From: Algiphilus aromaticivorans DG1253
GTDB lineage: Bacteria; Pseudomonadota; Gammaproteobacteria; Nevskiales; Nevskiaceae
Direction of reading: 5' to 3'
Assembly (NCBI RefSeq): GCF_000733765.1
Contig: NZ_JPOG01000001.1
Span: 744,001-808,000 of the forward strand
DNA: 64,000 nucleotides
The notes below the pieces were generated by a model. That model saw nothing but the letters and a program-made list of their open reading frames with translations. It made no database searches and was not told the origin of the DNA. A program made the position numbers and the translations under genes. The stretch's first letter is position 1, and the number at the start of each line of letters is the position of its first letter. Shown piece by piece: positions 62,070 to 64,000 of this stretch.

Positions 62070-62152
62070 TTTGGTGGGGTCCGATGGGGGTTGTGGATGG
62101 GTGGGATCTGGGGCGCTGGGGGTTCTTGCGTTCTGGTGCCGCGCGTGTCTGT

Positions 62153-62193
62153 CCCTCTCCCCTAACCCCTCTCCCGCAGAGCGGGAGAGGGGG
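62153..62193. repeat. CTCTCCC..GGGAGAGG intergenic element
   Basis: CTCTCCCGCAGAGCGGGAGAG preceded by CCCTCTCCCCTAACCC matches the family at 33786-33908. It overlaps the end of the manC remnant. Confidence 0.7.
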
Positions 62194-62369
62194 ACGAGCT
62201 TGCTCGGACGCGCAGGGCGGCGGCTTGCAATTTGCTTGCCATTTCCGGGGTGCGGCTGTAGCCATCCTCGAAGCGCACGATGTCGTCCTCACCTAGGTAG
62301 CTGCCGGACTGGACTTCGATCAGTTCCAGCGGGACGTGACCGGGGTTGTCCAGGCGGTGGCGGGTGCCG
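62162..62369 (-). pseudogene. 3' fragment of a second manC (mannose-1-phosphate guanylyltransferase/isomerase)
   Basis: About 107 bp (62263-62369) are nearly identical to about 63117-63222 inside the intact manC: both read [20 protein letters not shown] and then [13 protein letters not shown]. The frame continues with a different tail ([15 protein letters not shown]) to a TAG at 62162-62164. Everything before LGT of the isomerase domain is missing. It is a broken copy with no start. The divergent tail shows that it is not a simple recent duplication of the same gene end, so recombination between two manC genes is likely. Confidence 0.8.
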
Positions 62370-62479
62370 CACTGTCCTGTGGAAGCTATCGGATCGAGGC
62401 CTCGATTCCCCGGCAGATTCTGGGTGAGGCCTTCAGTGTCGTGCGGGCATGGAGCGGCAATCGTGGGGCGGATTGCGAT

Positions 62480-62677
62480 TCACGCGGCGATACCTTCGAG
62501 TTGCAGATGGCTCACATCCGTGCGCCTGCTGGCGTGCTCGAAAGTGATGGCGCAGACGTTGCCGCTGGCATCCAGCTCCAGCAGCGTGTTCTCGTCCAGA
62601 TCGCGAGTTTCTGCGATTACTCGCTCCTGGAACTCGATGTACAACGTGTCCGTATCGTCGAAGTACTGCACTTTCAT
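62480..62677 (-). CDS. DUF2283 domain-containing small protein
   Basis: This 65-residue protein has the DUF2283 pattern MKVQYFDDTDTLYIEF, ETRDLDENTLLELDASGNV and ITFEHASRRTD. Its ATG overlaps the stop of the gene upstream by 4 bp. DUF2283 genes are often paired with DUF4258-like small genes and suggested to be toxin-antitoxin modules; the activity of this pair is not known. Confidence 0.85.
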   Translation of the reverse strand: MKVQYFDDTDTLYIEFQERVIAETRDLDENTLLELDASGNVCAITFEHASRRTDVSHLQLEGIAA

Positions 62678-62910
62678 GATCTGACACCTCGATCAAAGAA
62701 CGCATTGTGTACCGTCTCTCCGTCGGGAAGCAAAATAACCCGGAGATGCTTGCCATCCGCTTCCGGAATGCATCGCCACCGCCGGATGCCGCCATCTTCC
62801 TGGATCTGCTCTTGTTCCGGGTATTCAACGACACTGGCGATCCAGTCATCCTTTATCCCCGAACGATCAGGGCGGGCGCGCGTGACCTCAAAGTATCTTG
62901 TGGTTTTCAT
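62674..62910 (-). CDS. Small partner protein of DUF2283 (DUF4258-like)
   Basis: The protein has 78 residues: YFEVTRARPDRSGIKDDWIA, VVEYPEQEQIQEDGGIRRW, HLRVILLPDGETVHNAFFD. The sequence looks like the small DUF4258/BrnT-like proteins that precede DUF2283 genes, but I cannot confirm the family. It is translationally coupled (ATGA) to the DUF2283 gene. It would be the toxin candidate of the pair. Confidence 0.65.
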   Translation of the reverse strand: MKTTRYFEVTRARPDRSGIKDDWIASVVEYPEQEQIQEDGGIRRWRCIPEADGKHLRVILLPDGETVHNAFFDRGVRS

Positions 62911-63077
62911 TGCGCTTGAGTAGCCGTCGTATGGCGAAGGAGGGTTCGCAGAACTGACACCGATGCAACTGCGACGAACCGAGGTCAGCTGATGGTGGGC
63001 TGAGCATCGAAGGCTACCCTGGGTCCGCGTGCTCTCGTGGGTGGCTGACTCCCGATCTACAGGCGGGGCCTTACGGC

Positions 63078-64000
63078 TTACAAGGCATTCTCCTGCTCCT
63101 GCGTCCGTCCGTAGACATCCTCGAAGCGCACGATGTCGTCCTCGCCGAGGTAGCTGCCGGACTGGACTTCGATCAGCTCCAGCGGCACATGGCCGGGGTT
63201 GTCCAGGCGGTGGCGGGTGCCGAGGGGGATGTAGGTGCTTTCGTTCTCGGTGAGCAGGAAGGTGTCCTCGTCGCGCGTGACGCGGGCGGTGCCGCAGACG
63301 ACGATCCAGTGCTCGGCGCGGTGGTGGTGCATCTGCAGGCTGAGCTTGGCGCCCGGCTTGACGACGATGCGCTTGACCTGGAAGCGAGGGCCTTCGGCGA
63401 TGGTCTCGTAGCTGCCCCAGGGGCGCAGAACGCGGGCGTGCAATTCTGTCTCATAGCGCTCCATCAGCTGTAGGCGCTTCACGAGCTTCTTGACGTCCTG
63501 GGCACGGTTGGCGGGGGCGACCAGCACGGCGTCGGAGGTCTCGACGACGATATGGTCCTGCATGCCGACGGCGGCGACGAGGCGGGATTCGGCGTGCACC
63601 AGGTTGTTGCTGCTGTCTTCCAGCAGGACGTCGCCATGGGTGACATTGCCGTGCTCATCGGCGGGGAGCTTTTGCATGAAGGTCCAGGAGCCGACGTCGT
63701 CCCAGCCGGCGTCTATCGGGACCAGGGCCGCGGCCTGGGTCTTCTCCATGATGGCGTAGTCGATGGAATCCGAGCGGGCGGCGCAGAAGGCGCCGGGTTC
63801 CAGGCGGATGAAGTCGAGGTCCTTGGTGGCGTTGTTCAGTGCTTCGCGGCAGTGCTGGAGCATCTCGTTTTCCAGTCGCTCGGCTTCCTGCAGGAAGGTG
63901 GCGGCCGGGAAGAGGAAGAGGCCGCCGTTCCAGGAGTAGCTGTCGTCGCTGCAGTAGCGCTCGGCGGTGGCGCGGTCCGGCTTTTCGACGAAGGCGTCCA
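63078..64000 (-). CDS. manC: Mannose-1-phosphate guanylyltransferase/mannose-6-phosphate isomerase (partial, N-terminus beyond window)
   Basis: The frame is open from base 64000 to the stop at 63078-63080, giving about 307 residues. It includes the end of the nucleotidyltransferase domain (DAFVEKPDRATAERY, WNGGLFLFPAATFL, TGSWTFMQKLP-like DVGSWTF). The C-terminal cupin isomerase domain has LRPWGSYETI, KRIVVKPGAKLSLQMHHHRA with metal His residues, and EHWIVVCGTARVTRDE. ManC makes GDP-mannose, the precursor used by Gmd and Fcl. It lies in the same locus but reads in the opposite direction. The start is outside the window. Confidence 0.96.
   Translation of the reverse strand, partial: DAFVEKPDRATAERYCSDDSYSWNGGLFLFPAATFLQEAERLENEMLQHCREALNNATKDLDFIRLEPGAFCAARSDSIDYAIMEKTQAAALVPIDAGWDDVGSWTFMQKLPADEHGNVTHGDVLLEDSSNNLVHAESRLVAAVGMQDHIVVETSDAVLVAPANRAQDVKKLVKRLQLMERYETELHARVLRPWGSYETIAEGPRFQVKRIVVKPGAKLSLQMHHHRAEHWIVVCGTARVTRDEDTFLLTENESTYIPLGTRHRLDNPGHVPLELIEVQSGSYLGEDDIVRFEDVYGRTQEQENAL

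Larger units (their letters stand above)
62070..62479. other. 410-bp gap with a repeat and a manC 3' remnant
   Basis: Apart from the remnant at 62162-62369 and the repeat at 62153-62193, nothing is recognised. Confidence 0.6.

Noticed and set aside
1-64000. tRNA or rRNA genes and insertion sequences
   Set aside because: I saw no cloverleaf-type tRNA pattern, no rRNA segments and no transposase gene.

Overview
The window reads as a high-GC (by eye about 65%) gammaproteobacterial chromosome segment. The type of organism is inferred, not proven. A steroid- or aromatic-degrading, possibly marine member of the Nevskiales/Algiphilus/Solimonas kind would fit, because DUF1302 outer-membrane proteins, a class I P450 system, wax-ester synthase, SCP2 and HsaD/E/F/G-like enzymes occur together with Gram-negative Wza/Wzc/YjbH-type export. 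No rRNA, tRNA, CRISPR array or insertion sequence was recognised.

Region 1 (1-32930) is catabolic and accessory metabolism. It starts with the tail of an unknown gene and an enoyl-CoA hydratase-like protein. It continues with a secreted hydrolase, a P450, an acyl-CoA dehydrogenase, a PECR-like SDR, and the ferredoxin reductase/ferredoxin pair that probably feeds the P450. Next come a wax-ester synthase/DGAT with a histone-like lysine-rich tail, two near-identical DUF1302 porin-like proteins around a flavin reductase-MarR fusion, and an SDR. A divergent sulfotransferase-DUF1214 / SCP2-SnoaL-GH3 group follows, with an 8-bp-arm inverted repeat between the two directions. After a six-unit 80-bp hairpin array come PhoD and a four-gene meta-cleavage tail (hydrolase, hydratase, acylating aldehyde dehydrogenase, aldolase). 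The region ends with an SDR and an overlapping DUF3604-PPIase-HupE set.

Region 2 (32958-43165) holds a LolA-like protein, a SnoaL protein and then a polysaccharide-export operon. That operon has a small secreted protein, a protein with 37 consecutive Pro-Asp dipeptides, a strong terminator, and then GfcC/YjbG-, YjbH/GfcD- and YjbF/GfcB-like proteins, a Wzc-type tyrosine kinase and Wza. Most of these genes overlap by 4 bp, so they are probably translated together.

Region 3 (43740-64000) builds the polysaccharide: GalE, an initiating sugar transferase, two GT4 glycosyltransferases, two methyltransferases, four sulfotransferases, Wzy, Wzx, GDP-fucose synthesis (Gmd, Fcl), Gmm, a WcaI-like glycosyltransferase and ManC (cut by the window end). 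About 44.8-56.1 kb is clearly AT-richer than its surroundings, as expected for an exchanged O-antigen/EPS cassette. The likely product is a sulfated, fucose-containing exopolysaccharide. Between fcl and manC lie three two-gene modules: HicAB, a MNT-HEPN pair and a DUF2283 pair. A leftover 3' end of a second manC copy is also there.

The most interesting items are the sulfated-fucan-like EPS locus with its (PD)37 protein, the toxin-antitoxin island inside it, the histone-tailed WS/DGAT, the MarR-fused flavin reductase and the 80-bp hairpin array.
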